The notes under the pieces: generated by a model
Told to the model about the DNA's origin: nothing
The model's input: the letters and a program-made list of their open reading frames with translations, nothing else
The model's database searches: none
Origin: Lactifluus volemus
Lineage: Eukaryota; Basidiomycota; Agaricomycetes; Russulales; Russulaceae
Direction: 5' to 3'
Assembly (NCBI GenBank): GCA_022376515.1
Contig: WTXI01000013.1
Span: 620,001-684,000 of the forward strand
DNA: 64,000 nucleotides
Part shown: positions 47,165 through 58,514 of the stretch, piece by piece
Numbering within the stretch: the stretch's first letter is position 1
How the letters are laid out: each line of letters starts with the position of its first letter
Position numbers and translations under genes: made by a program

Positions 47165-47780
47165 ATCGGATTCACGGCCCCGGAGCTGTTGATTGAACAT
47201 GGCGCAAATCTCCACACACGGGACAGCGAGGGCAGTAACCATTACACGTTGCGTCAATTCGGGGATATCTCAAGATCATGCAGTTACTACTGGATGGAGG
47301 CGCGAAAGTGGATGCACAGGATAACAACAACCTGACTCTGCTTCACCTCGCAATATGCCATGGACATGTCAGGGTTGTGACGCTGCTGATTGAACGTTAT
47401 GCAAATGTCCACCATCAGGACGGCAAGGGGAAGACACCAGTCGTATTCGGGAAATCCCGGGATTATGCAATTGCTCCTGTATGAAGGTGCAAAAGTGGAA
47501 GTGGACGCTGTAGACGCACAGGATAACGACAACTCAACTCTGCTGCACCTTGCAGCATGCCATGGACAAAAAGTTGAAGCCGTGACGTTGCTGGTCAAAC
47601 ATAATGCAGATATCCATGCCAAACGTGGACGCACAGGATAACAACAACTTGAACTCGACTCCGCTGCACCTCGCCTCATCCTTGTCAAAGCGCGATCATG
47701 TGACCGAGCATGCCGATCAAACACGGCGCAAATGTCCATGCACAGAACAAGAAAGGAGAGACCCTATTCTATAGGATTTT
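47165..47780 (+). pseudogene. Ankyrin-repeat relic
   Basis: Ankyrin repeats are readable in more than one frame: LLIEHGANLHTRDSEG, MQLLLDGGAKVDAQDNNN with LTLLHLAICHGHVRVVTLL, and MQLLLYEGAKVEVDAVDAQD with STLLHLAACHGQKVEAVTLL. Frame changes fall near 47255, 47455 and 47640, so no single protein results. The first repeat resembles the ankyrin start that ends the STAND relic at 41933, so this may be the detached tail of the same or a sister gene, about 5.2 kb away. Confidence 0.75.
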
Positions 47781-47996
47781 TTTCATGAGTTGTCACAGCT
47801 AACAGCAGAATGTAAGACCCAAAGTTTGCCAGTGGTCAACAAGCGACATGTCTTGCAACTGAATGTCCCTTATCTAGTAGCGTTAACAAGTAGATATTTC
47901 ATATATTCTGCCGACGACTGAATAGTTTTAGCACAGCGCTTATCTACGTACACTTTATCTATGTTGCGTTCAACACTTTCTACTAGCCATCACGCC

Positions 47997-49923
47997 TTAG
48001 GTACCCGACAGTGGGTACCCCGACATGATCTGTGTAAACATTTGTAACGCCGCTGCACCCCGAGGTACGTCCTGCCACTCGTACGCGGGAACTTGGTGTC
48101 CCGCGCCGAAGACGCGCAGGTACGAGAACGTTCCCGCGTTCTTGTATAGACCAGCGGGCGAACCGTTGACGGTGAAGTTTGCAAACTCCTGCTCCTTAAA
48201 CAAAGACGAGAGCTTCGTGTCTAGGGAGGCGACCTACGGATATAACAGCATGGTCAGAGTGAGAGAGAGTAGAGGACTGGTAGGAGAGATGGAGCTGCGC
48301 GCACCATTGCCTCAACACCATCAAAGTTGAGGATGAAATCAGCATCGCCGTCGTAGATGATGGTGCGTACACCTTCGTTGATGACCTTCTCGAGATTCGG
48401 ACGCGACGTACGCATCCAATCGCCCGTTTCCGCGAATTTTTTGTACACAGACATGTCGGTGATATTCCACGTACGATGAGAGCCGATCTTGGAAGTCACA
48501 GCAGGGTCATTGAGAAATTTGTCAAGTGCAGGCGGGTACGGGTCAGGATTTGCCATGGGCACATAATAAATATCCCAGTCTCCTATGAGTGGCTGGAGAA
48601 TGTTGTCGTTGCAAAAGCTCTGCGCCGCAGAGCAGACTGCGTTGCTCCCGCCATTGTTACAAGCGATGATCTGCGCACTCGTGAAAACATGTAAGATTAT
48701 TTCCAAGAGCCAGAAGGCGAACCTGTGCCTTGCAGCCGCTTGGTTCCAACCAGGAATTATTAGCGCTCGAGATCACCGAGTTTGAGACTAGAGGGTGATA
48801 CGGATTCGACTCGGCATACGTGAGATAGCCAGGATATTGTGAGATCGGGTCCTAAATCGACGTTAGCACTGCGTCAGCCGTAGATCGTGCATGAACATCG
48901 TACTGTGAGGCCATTGCCGATACCGAGCACCTTGAGGTTAATGGGCACGCCAGTAACCGTACCGTTCTTGATTGCAGCGTTCTGTTCCAAGAAGTGGCTG
49001 TAGACGTTCACTGTCAACGTTAGGATGTGAACCACTCTATGTGACGCACACGGAAAAAGTGGGACCGTAGTGTCCGCCATATGATTCCGTCCAGATACCA
49101 AAGTCACGAGTGGCGTACTGTTTAAATCGCGGATCGGCAAACCAGATTTGAAGGAAGTCCCATACGTCAACAGCGGCCTGCTGGGAGGTGCCCACTGTTG
49201 TGTTTCCGTATGAGAAGCCAGTACCAACAGGCTGGTCAATGAATAGCCTAAGCCGCTACTCAATTTTAACAGGACGAGGCTCGGGTGATTGGAGACATAC
49301 ACATTCGCATAGTTGTTCCAGGACATGGGGTTCAGATCGACTCCAGTGCTCTGGTTATTGATGCGACAGGGTCCAAGTTCGTGGAACAGCCCAATCATGC
49401 TGGAACTTCCGGGCTAATGAAGTTGGTCAATACCGCAGGTCCTTGAAGCTGTTGATTGTACTCACGCCCCCATTGAACCACGTGATGAGAGGAGCCGTGT
49501 CGGGGTTGTTTCGCGCAGCGAAGAACCAGAACCTATCGACGGGATGTCGATAAGACGTGAAAACGTGGATCCCGGAGATCCGACACGCACCAAATGCTTT
49601 CATTTTGACTCAAGTCGCCATATCCAGAGGCCTGATAGACGCCAGGGGTAGTTTCTGCAAAGCTTAACAACGCAATCTGAGGGAACTGTAAATAAGATAC
49701 ACGTACCGCAGATGCCGGAATTTTCGACTACACGAAGTTGCCCAGGTATTGGAGTTGACGCACCGCCAACCGCTAAAACGTATTCGAGCGTCTTGGCTGA
49801 AGTAGCGTTGATCGCATCTGGGAAGACAACACCACCAACAACGCCACGATGAAATGGAATACGGTTCGCGTCGATCAGTGCTGAGAGTGCAAGTATCGTG
49901 AGAAGGATGGTAGGGGCAGGCAT
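47997..49923 (-). CDS. Serine carboxypeptidase (S10), secreted
   Basis: Nine exons (49707-49923, 49591-49654, 49466-49532, 49301-49413, 49050-49247, 48904-48997, 48723-48851, 48305-48670, 47997-48233) join in phase to 494 residues. A signal peptide (MPAPTILLTILALSALIDA) directs secretion. Family landmarks: WFNGGPGSSSMIGLF, NVLFIDQPVGTGFSYG, the nucleophile in WTESYGGHYGP, the Asp block IIYDGDADFILN and the His block VFGAGHQVPAYEW. It removes C-terminal residues from peptides at acidic pH. Many NxS/T sites are present. No disruption is seen. Confidence 0.93.
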
Positions 49924-51763
49924 TTTGGGAAGAAGGATCAACATCTCGATATGCATTTGCATTTATAGTGAAGCTATTGCAGTCCAGTCGTCCGGCAGTC
50001 TAGAAAAGAACTCGAACCTCTCAGGTTCAATCAGAACGCATCCCTGGGCCATTCGCTATGGGCATATGGATTCCAATGGTGGCGGTGTCCACGACGCAAA
50101 AAAGACGACTGAATGGGGTCTAGTATAAAGTGTGATGCTCTGGCATGTTGGTAGCCCCAGCCGGGATGGAGCAGTAAATCACTGGAGGCAATGGTAGCGT
50201 CGCTATTCGAACCACGTAGTCAGTAGGTGGCGACCTACGACAATTCTCGTCTTCCCAATTCCCAAGCATAATCATAGAGCAAGACACAAGAGGCACGTGC
50301 ACCACAGTTCAACCGCTCAAGCTCAAGTTCAAGGACTAAGATCCCAAGATGCACAGAGTCTACAAAAAAAGCAAAAGTAAGTACGACGTGACGTACTTCC
50401 ATGGTCTGTACCGTACACTGCCTCACAGCTGCTGAGAGTCATGAGCATTGTCGTACTCATGCAGACTGGAACATCACGGCGTTAACGCTGGAACACGTGA
50501 TGCGTTCCCACTCCCTACAACGAGTCTGAGTTCTTCTGATTGGGTTCCATCCACGAAGGTTGCATCTAAATTCACTTGTTAAGAGGAGGGAAAAACTGAG
50601 ACAATTCAACGTTAATCAGCACGTAATTGTCGGGCTTACAAAAAAAATAATGGATTAATCATCGACGTTAGTCTCATTCCTCTTGTCGATTTACTTTGAA
50701 CTACAGTAGGTTCTGTCATGTTCTGGGGACCAAGTGGCTCCTGAATCCGACGAAACGTAAACTACCGCATACGGCATGGTGATATTTTTTCTTTTCGACC
50801 GAAAACATTTCATGGAATGGAAGCCATGAGTACTTCCCGGGCCCGAGCCACGCGAGATCTTGAAGAGAGTCGGACTCATCAACGAGGTGGAGGGTCGGCC
50901 CGGCAAGCCTCCCACCGGACAAGGAGACGTTCAAGTCTTCTGGCTATGGATTTCACCCACGATTGTCGTCAGCGCCTCACAACGCCTGAGCCGGCCCGCG
51001 ATCTACATGGAACTCCGCGAAATCAATCGTTCCTTGACGGGTGCCAAGTTGGACAGGTTTGACACCTTCCCATCTTATCAGATAGATACCCCTATTCCTC
51101 TCGGCGACACGGGCAGTCGCCCTCTTTAATCCCTGTCCCATCACTCCCATGAGAAGAAGGATACCGATCAGTCCGGCATAGAGCGAGCTCTATTAACGTA
51201 CTGCCGACCTCCTCGCTATCCATGAACTTGTATTATCTAGTCCACGTTCAACCCCACTAGTATCATCCCAAACTTCAACGTGAAACACTTCCTGCCCAAC
51301 TATACGAGAGTTGCCATGGCCCACTAAATGCCACCAGACTACTCACACAGAACGTCACTTGACAGGTGGCTAGGATGTGACAACATTCTCAAGCGCCACA
51401 CATTATTGAGTAGGGCTGATGGTAAATCTCCCACTACTTTATATTTAATCTCAGTAATTAGCGACAATTAATAACTAGCTCTGACAATAATAGCGATAGG
51501 TCGCGAACTGAGTTGCAAGCAGCGCGGGGTGCGGTAAGCAGTGTAAGCCCAGAGGAGACAGACAGAATGTGACAAAAGAATCACTGGCAATAGAGACGCA
51601 AGGAGCTCTAGGGATATCATTAACGAAACCGAGACAAATGGGGTATAGGTGGCATACCGGCGGTCCAGGATCACACTCAGAGCACACGATATACCAAGAG
51701 AAGGAAACGGAACAGGTGGAAGCAGGCAATGGGATGGTTCCAAAGACGATGGCTGTGTTGACT
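49924..51763. other. No supported gene
   Basis: A 90-codon open stretch (50860-51129 plus) and overlapping minus-strand frames show no domain. No repeat or RNA gene recognised. Confidence 0.35.
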
Positions 51764-53218
51764 TTACTTTACGGTTATAGGGCGACCGTTGTGCTGGCGG
51801 GCTGCGATGAGTGATTGTATGGCTTGTCGCGCTTTTTGGTCAAAGCTATACCCCCTTATGGAAAGGCTGTGTAGCGAGGGGAGTACTTCGTCAGCTGATT
51901 CTCCCTGCCCTTGCAACGCAGGCACAATGGACGGCTCTAGAAAGGCAGGTATTTCCAGACTGTGAACAGAGGTAAATGTGTGAAAAAGTTGGGACCATAG
52001 CGTGAAATCTATCACGTCTCGTCGGTTCCCTTCAAGTGGCGACTTGGAGTATGCGCGAATCTCAATGGTGAGTGACGTCACGCTAGAGCGAAAGGAGAGA
52101 ATCTGGTTGCATATCTGTGCCATAGAATGGACTTGACAGACTAATATTGGGCACGGGATTCTCCAGCAGGAAGATTCTGAGGGGAAAAAGATAAAGGCGC
52201 CGAAATCATCCAGATTGAATGACAAGGTTAGGCTGGATGACCTAAACAAGTCTATGTGACCAAAGAACCGAACAGTTTGGGGGATGTCAAAGACACTGGC
52301 AAGCTCGGGCTGCCGGTGACAATAATGATCGCGGAAGGATACCTTGAAGAATCTGAGTAGAGGGGCATCGATTCGGGCCGCGAGGACTTCCAAATACTCG
52401 CTGACACCGTCATATTCCAAGCTAGTAAGAGCGGGAAGAACAAAGCGGGTCGGGGGCGGCGAGGCTCGGTTTCTTCGTTGGGGGTAAGGCGTCGCCGGGC
52501 ATCCGAAATCAATATTAAGGTCTTCGAGCTTTGGCAGCGAAGACAGGCGTTCAGCCATTGTCTCTGGTGGAATGTCCCTAGGGTCGACATGTTCAAGATG
52601 AAGATATGTGAGGTCGCTTGTAGACGAGAGGAGTCGTGGCAACGACGGAAATGAGACTGCCTCGAACTGGAGATTTTGTAGACACGGGGCGGTTCCATTC
52701 ATGAATGTATCGGGAAGGGAAAGTACCTGATCAAGTACGTGAAATTCAAGATATGTCAACATTGGAAATGGCTTCTGCATGGCCGTGACAACCCTTTCCC
52801 ATAGAGAACCCAATGGATCGCGTATGTAGATGTGGATCCGGCGTACACGATCACAACGCTCCAATGCGGCGATGAAGTTGCTGAAGATGTCCTCGGGGTC
52901 ACGGTCGTCCCATTCATCCGACTCATAGTCGTAGGTGAATACAATAACGAGGGGAAATGCTGGCCAGACATCCAACAACTTCCTCACGGGTGACTTCTCG
53001 TAGCAAAAAAGCTGCAGATTGAGACGGATGGATGATTCAAAGATGATGTATCGCCACCGTCGGCATACGTGCACCAGATTCTCCCAACTCTGTGGACCTT
53101 CATATTCGTCTTCATCGATGATAACTTGATAAAAATCAAATATCTCTAAGAGGACGTCATCGGAGAGCGATCCGATTGTTACTGGTTGGTCCACCTGGCC
53201 TAGTACACCATACCTCAT
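51764..53218 (-). CDS. F-box protein, single exon, intact
   Basis: One uninterrupted frame of 484 codons from an ATG at 53218. The F-box is near residues 14-60 (IGSLSDDVLLEIFDFYQ, then WENLVHVCRRWRYIIFESS). The rest is a leucine-rich, irregular repeat region typical of the expanded Agaricomycete F-box family (LPRLLSSTSDLTYLHLEHV, LSSLPKLEDLNIDFGC). It probably acts as a substrate adaptor of SCF ubiquitin ligases. It serves as the intact reference for the frameshifted gene at 4814-6312. Confidence 0.88.
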   Translation of the reverse strand: MRYGVLGQVDQPVTIGSLSDDVLLEIFDFYQVIIDEDEYEGPQSWENLVHVCRRWRYIIFESSIRLNLQLFCYEKSPVRKLLDVWPAFPLVIVFTYDYESDEWDDRDPEDIFSNFIAALERCDRVRRIHIYIRDPLGSLWERVVTAMQKPFPMLTYLEFHVLDQVLSLPDTFMNGTAPCLQNLQFEAVSFPSLPRLLSSTSDLTYLHLEHVDPRDIPPETMAERLSSLPKLEDLNIDFGCPATPYPQRRNRASPPPTRFVLPALTSLEYDGVSEYLEVLAARIDAPLLRFFKVSFRDHYCHRQPELASVFDIPQTVRFFGHIDLFRSSSLTLSFNLDDFGAFIFFPSESSCWRIPCPILVCQVHSMAQICNQILSFRSSVTSLTIEIRAYSKSPLEGNRRDVIDFTLWSQLFHTFTSVHSLEIPAFLEPSIVPALQGQGESADEVLPSLHSLSIRGYSFDQKARQAIQSLIAARQHNGRPITVK

Positions 53219-54039
53219 AATTCAGCTATCGTTATGGTTGTTCCTGATGAGTCTTACCTGGTCCTTGTTGAATCGGCAATTCCGTCCGTTGATATTCCAT
53301 AACGTTTTTGCTGTTTGACCCTATGAACGGCTAGGGGTTGCAGTGACCAGTGAAATGAATCGGAATTCAGACTCCGATCACAGACATAGTAACTTACCTC
53401 ATTCGTATGTACTAGTCGAGCACGTCTTTGTTGTATGTAGGCACATTGCGCTTTAGACTCAAAAAAAAGGATGCAGAGCACGGAAATACGTAACCTCACC
53501 GCGAGCGAGGGCGGCATTACTAGAGGAAGCATATGTGATACAAGGTGAGCCCTGGGCCTGCCCTTTCTCCCGTGTTTGACTCGACCTACAGTCCAATGAA
53601 ATGCTTTCTAGTACGGTAAGTACAGTAGCACTGCAAATATTGATAGCTAAATCTTAGCGCCTCAAGTTGGTGTCGGACGTCGTGACTGTTTGAATGATTC
53701 AGATTCGAATACAGTAACCACTGATTGTGCTTGGCGGACATAAAAGTTTGCTCTTTCGAGGATGATCAAAGCTAGTCCAAGCGACCCGAAGGATTGTCTC
53801 TACCACCTGGCTCATCGATTTTGTTTATACGTGCTGTTACAAGTCAACAGTCGCAGCATATGTCGCACGACTGATTTCAATGCCCATTATCCCGAAAGAA
53901 ACGGAGTCAAATCGTACAAGTTTCAGTTGCATCCTAGTTGTCGTACCAGGGTGTCGCACTTACACGCCTTCGCGTCACATCAGTCATAAAGCAGGGTGTA
54001 TTTCTGTCATCCATTATCTCCATCTCGCCATGGGTCTAG
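53219..54039. other. No supported gene
   Basis: Upstream of the F-box gene and downstream of FTR1. A minus-strand open stretch at 53254-53532 has no domain signal. Confidence 0.35.
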
Positions 54040-55542
54040 TCATCTCGGAAGTTCGGATATCTGGTCTGTACGATCATTGGGTGGGGACACCTTCTCATGA
54101 ATGTCGCTCGTGTCGGCTGCTTGACGAACGCGTCTTTCCTTACCGGCTGAGCTTTCGAGCCCGAATACACTCAGACGACCCTCACGCCATTTGAGGACCA
54201 CGAGTGTGACAATGACAGCTATCCAATAGAAAACATAAGATAGCACACTGCCGACTGTATGAAAGGGAACGTGAATAAAATCAGGAAGCAAAAACTGCAA
54301 GAACAAGGATGCCTACGTGTTGCGCTGTTGGTCCAGCCGAAGAGAGCGCTGAACAGTAACCAGCCATTTCCGTCTAGGACATGGTGGGGATTGCAACAGT
54401 CGAGGTGCCAGACATTGCCCCGCACATCGAATGTACCTGGACCATCACCTATTATGCGGTCTACATCAGTGCCGACGCTGGGCTACGTGTCAACTTCTCT
54501 GCAACAATAAGTTAAACGAGAGAACATACAGATGATTGAATTCATAGGACTGGAAGGACCAGACGGCCTTGCTGAAGAGACCGGCGCCGATAAGCAGTAT
54601 GAAGTTTGTCATCGCGATAAGGAAGATGGAAAGTGCTACGCAGGATCAGGCACTGTGAAACACTCTGTGTCGAAATGAGGGCATATACTTACTAGCGCGG
54701 CTAGCGAATGTGTAAATGGCGAAGCCGCAGATGAAGCCGCAAAGAATTCCAACGGCAGCGGCAATTGGAATGGACGATGCTGGCTGGCCAAGGGATACGC
54801 CCCCGACGAAGACGACAGCCTCCAAGCCCTCGCGCAAGACGGTGATGAATGGTAGAACGAAAAGGGCCCACTTGCCCGTGCGGGCACTACCATCGACATC
54901 TATAAAACTATTAGCACAGGGTTTCACGAGGAAGAAGTAAACCCCACGTTGTCCCTCAAATGCGTGCATGAGCTTGACGCGCCATTTGGCCTTTGCACGG
55001 TCCAACTTAAGCATGGTGACGCCCATGACAAAAATTATGAGAGAAGCGATGAGATAGAATGAACCTGTGTCCCTCAGTTGAAGAAATATATGACGATAGG
55101 TGTCACGAAGAGCTGACCCTCCCAGAGCTCCTCTGACTTTTTCCAGAGGTCGGAAGCCTTGGTAAACCAGATGGCGAGAAAGGCTGCCCCAATGGCGGCA
55201 GCAATAAGGAAGCCAAACGCAGAGCCAGTAAAGATCTGAGATACAGAGTCAGTGACATGCCACGCGTCGCACGTGCAGTGTTGGACATGCCTGAAAGCGC
55301 ATTTTGCGAAGGAGTCGTTTCCTGTGTAGGTCATCATCGAGAACCTCTCCTGGAGAGGTGTTACCATCCTCTTTCTTGTCTCTGTCATCCAAAGAAGGAG
55401 ACGTTGTCCGCCCACTCTGGGAGCTCGAGTCGACATTTACAATCTGCTCGACGAGGCCGAGAAGAACGGAAATGATGATACTCGCTTCGAGGGTCTCACG
55501 AAATACTATAAAAAAAATAGGGACGGAAAACAAGAGAGCCAT
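54040..55542 (-). CDS. FTR1: High-affinity iron permease Ftr1
   Basis: Exons 55291-55542, 55118-55235, 54948-55064, 54693-54899, 54530-54635, 54317-54477 and 54040-54254 join to 391 residues. Seven membrane segments are expected. The two iron-binding REXLE motifs are present: RETLEA in the first segment and REGLEA in LPFITVLREGLEAVVF. Other landmarks: MRFQIFTGSAFGF, VMGVTMLKLDRAKAKWRVKL, and the DVRGNVWHLDCCNP block before the last segment. Ftr1 takes Fe3+ produced by Fet3 into the cell. The first intron uses a GC donor (CAG|gcatgt). It is divergent from FET3 across a 617-base shared promoter. Confidence 0.95.
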
Positions 55543-56159
55543 GGTGAAAGGGGGAAAGAGGAGAGGGGGAACCTAGGGAAAAGAGCCATTTTGCCAAGGG
55601 GGGTATAAAAGCGTGTTGGAAAGAGAATTAACTTACCCGTCACGGCTATTGACATCTCATCTTATCCGATACGGCGGTTTCGGGGCACTGCTTAGATCAT
55701 CTGATAAGATTCAATTTATTTTTTTCCCATCACGCCATGCGTTTTTTTTTTTTCGCTTCCCACCACCGTCGGCAGAGCAGTTGACATTGGCGGTAGTTTA
55801 CTAGGACTAGAGTACTTGCACCATTGTCATCCTTAATTGCCACCACCTAGCTCATGAAATGAGAGCGGGGAGCGCCGGAGCGGCATCTTCAGGGACTTTA
55901 TGAAATGAATGAAACACATGATGGATGATCCGACGCGTCTTGGAAGTGCGGAGATACGGACGCCTTGTCGTAATCTGATAAAAAAAAATTTATCAGATAA
56001 GGAACCAGGGCCAAACGGACGACCAAACTAGGTAAAGTAAATACTCTTCCCACCCACCCACAGCCTTGACAATGAAACCTACCGCGTATTTTAAGGCTCC
56101 ACGATTTCCCTGGCTTGTCACCTCTCTTTCCCCTATAGTCTCCTTCCCTTCTCGCTTCC
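55543..56159. promoter_or_regulatory. Shared FTR1/FET3 promoter with GATA sites
   Basis: Four WGATAA-type sites are visible: 55662-55671 (minus, tatcggataa), 55698-55707 (catctgataa), and a palindromic pair at 55972-55998 (aatctgataaa, an A run, then tttatcagataa). Fungal iron-repressing GATA factors (Urbs1, SRE, Sfu1, Fep1) bind RATCWGATAA-type elements, and the site at 55972 matches this exactly. A TATA-like tataaaa is on the FTR1 side near 55605. The arrangement suggests joint repression of both genes when iron is plentiful. Confidence 0.7.
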
Positions 56160-58514
56160 ATGCCTTGGGCTTACTTTCTTCTTGCTCTTCAACTTGCCTC
56201 TCCAGCTTTCGCCGGTATAAAAGAGGTCTGGTGGAATTTAACCTACGTCGAGAATGCCAACCCCGACGGCCTCCATGAACGTCGTGTCATTGGCGTAAAC
56301 GGTACCTGGCCGTGAGCTTCACTTTAGTACCCTTTTGAATTTTTTTGAGTATTGATTACTCGGTTCTCAGACCACCACCCCTTGATATTACCAACAATGA
56401 CTCCCTCATTGTACATGCTTTCAACTCTCTCTCCGAACCAACGACCATTCACCACCATGGCATGTTTTTCAATGCCTCCACTTGGTTTGACGGTGCCAAT
56501 GGAGTGTCGCAATGGTGAGCATGAATACACTTCAAGTTTGCCACGCTTCTTGCTCAAGGTTTTCCCAGCGGAATTCCCCCGGGTCACTCATTCGACTACG
56601 TTGTCCCTACAAACTCCTCTGGACAATGGGGAACCTATTGGGTTCATGCACATTCATCGGTATGCCAACTCGACGTTAGTTGGATTCAACTCAGTGCCTA
56701 ATACCCCAGCTACATGGATAGGGTCACTATGTTGACGGCCTTCGTGCCCCCTTTCTTATCCACCCTTCAACTGAGGTCTACTCATATGATGCTGAATACA
56801 CTATTGTCCTGAGTGACTGGTACCATGAGGAACACTCTGTGTTGATCAAACGATTTATCAATATAGCGAACCCTACAGGCAACGAACCCATTCCCGGTCA
56901 GCCTGATTGACCCCACGTTGTCGTCGTCGGTTCAGGAAGCTCACACATCTTATGCGTCTGCAGACGCCGCATTGATGTACTTTGCCCAGGATAGCTCTTA
57001 CCTAGGCCCAATTTCAGGGAAAAAACCCGCTCCTGTCACTTCCCACGTTGGCTTCAACGAGAATGCGACACTACCGTTTGAACCCGGCAAGACCTATCGA
57101 CTCCGCATTGTGAACACTGGCGCGTTTGCCGCGTTCTACTTCTGGATTGATGGCCACAAAATGCGTATCATCGAAGCCGACGGTGTCCGTATCACCTTGA
57201 CATCTGCATTGAAGGCTAATCTGATGCCGACGTTATATCGCAGACTGACGTTGACGAGCATCCTATCGACCTTCTGAGCGTCACTGTTGCTCAGCGCTAT
57301 TCAGTGCTGGTTACTGCGCGCAACGATACTGACTCTAACTGGGCAATTCATGCCAACATGGACACGGTTATGTTCGACCATGTGCCCGCTACGCTTCAGC
57401 CTAGTGAGTTCGTCAATTACAGCACTCGATAGTGAATCATAACTTCTGAATTTCAGACCTAACCTCGTCTATCACTTACAATTCATCTGCATCACTAACC
57501 GATCTCGGATCTGTGGACGCATATCAAGACTTCAACGACACTGCACTTGTTCCGGTCGTGGTCGAGCCGATGCTCCCTACGGACCGGACGGTTGAGCTCG
57601 AGGTTTCCTTCACGACGATGGACGATGGCACGAACCGCGCCATGTTCAACCAGGTTTCTTATCACTCCCCACTGGTTCCCACGGCCTTAAGTGTCCTTAC
57701 GCTCGGGCCCAATGCCACGGTCGCGACGGCATATGGAACGGGGGGCATTGTCCTTGATCACCTGAGCGCTGTGCAAATCATTCTGAAAAACGGTGACATT
57801 GGAAAGCATCCGTTGTACGTCCTGCTCTTGCTTCGTGGTATGAATGAACACTTGAACTTGAACTGCAGCCACATTCATGGTCACAAGGTTCAACTCGTTA
57901 ATCGCGTACAGAACTACTCTTCCACCGACCCAACGTTAAACCCGCCCATTGTCGAAGGCCAGGCGAACCCAATGCGGCGTGATACCGTCCAGGTGCCCCC
58001 GGGGTCCTCTGTCGCTCTGCGTGTGGTTGCCGACAATCCAGGCGCGTGGCTATTACATTGTGTGTATCCGACCCTCTCCTTTTCTCATTCTGGCGCTGAT
58101 CACAGTACAGGCCACATTGAATGGCATTTCGAGGGAGGCCTTGCGGTGACCTTTGTCGAAGCCCCACTTCAGATGCAACAACGTGCAACTACTATACAGG
58201 CACCACCAGACTCACTTCGGCAGCAGTGCCTCTCGCAGAATCTGCCTGCTTCTGGCAACGCTGCAGGACATGCATCCGCGACGGACTTATCGGGCCTACA
58301 GCTGGGGCCGTTCCTGCAGAAAAGCGGGTTCCACACGAAGGGCATTCTCGCAATGACGGGGTGTGTACTCACAGCTGTGCTCGGCATGCTTACCGTCGCA
58401 TGGTACTCGATGAGCGGCGCGTTGAGCGAGGAGGAGGTCGAGCGTGAGGTGCGCGCAGCTCATGCGGCAAAACTCAATCGCAGACGGCTATTTGGACTCG
58501 TGAAGCGTAAATAG
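56160..58514 (+). CDS. FET3: Multicopper ferroxidase Fet3 (one junction out of phase)
   Basis: Exons 56160-56311, 56371-56514, 56559-about 56671, 56722-56896, 56964-57184, 57244-57403, 57457-57814, 57869-58059 and 58111-58514. A signal peptide (MPWAYFLLALQLASPAFA) is followed by IKEVWWNLTYVENANPDG. The four copper motifs are visible: TIHHHGMF, WVHAHSSG, HPFHIHGH and HCHIEWHFEGG. A C-terminal membrane helix (LAMTGCVLTAVLGMLTVAWY) anchors it at the cell surface, where it oxidises Fe2+ for Ftr1. The exon 2/3 junction does not keep phase: exon 2 ends CAATG before gtgagc and exon 3 needs GGT-TTT (GFPSGIPPGHSF). The ATG at 56160 is preferred over 56071 because it gives a clean signal peptide. Confidence 0.92.

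Noticed and set aside
50860..51129. 90-codon plus-strand frame
   Set aside because: It lacks an ATG and splice partners; the sequence looks mildly coding but cannot be supported.
53254..53532. 92-codon minus-strand frame upstream of the F-box gene
   Set aside because: No motif, and it lies in the likely promoter/leader region.
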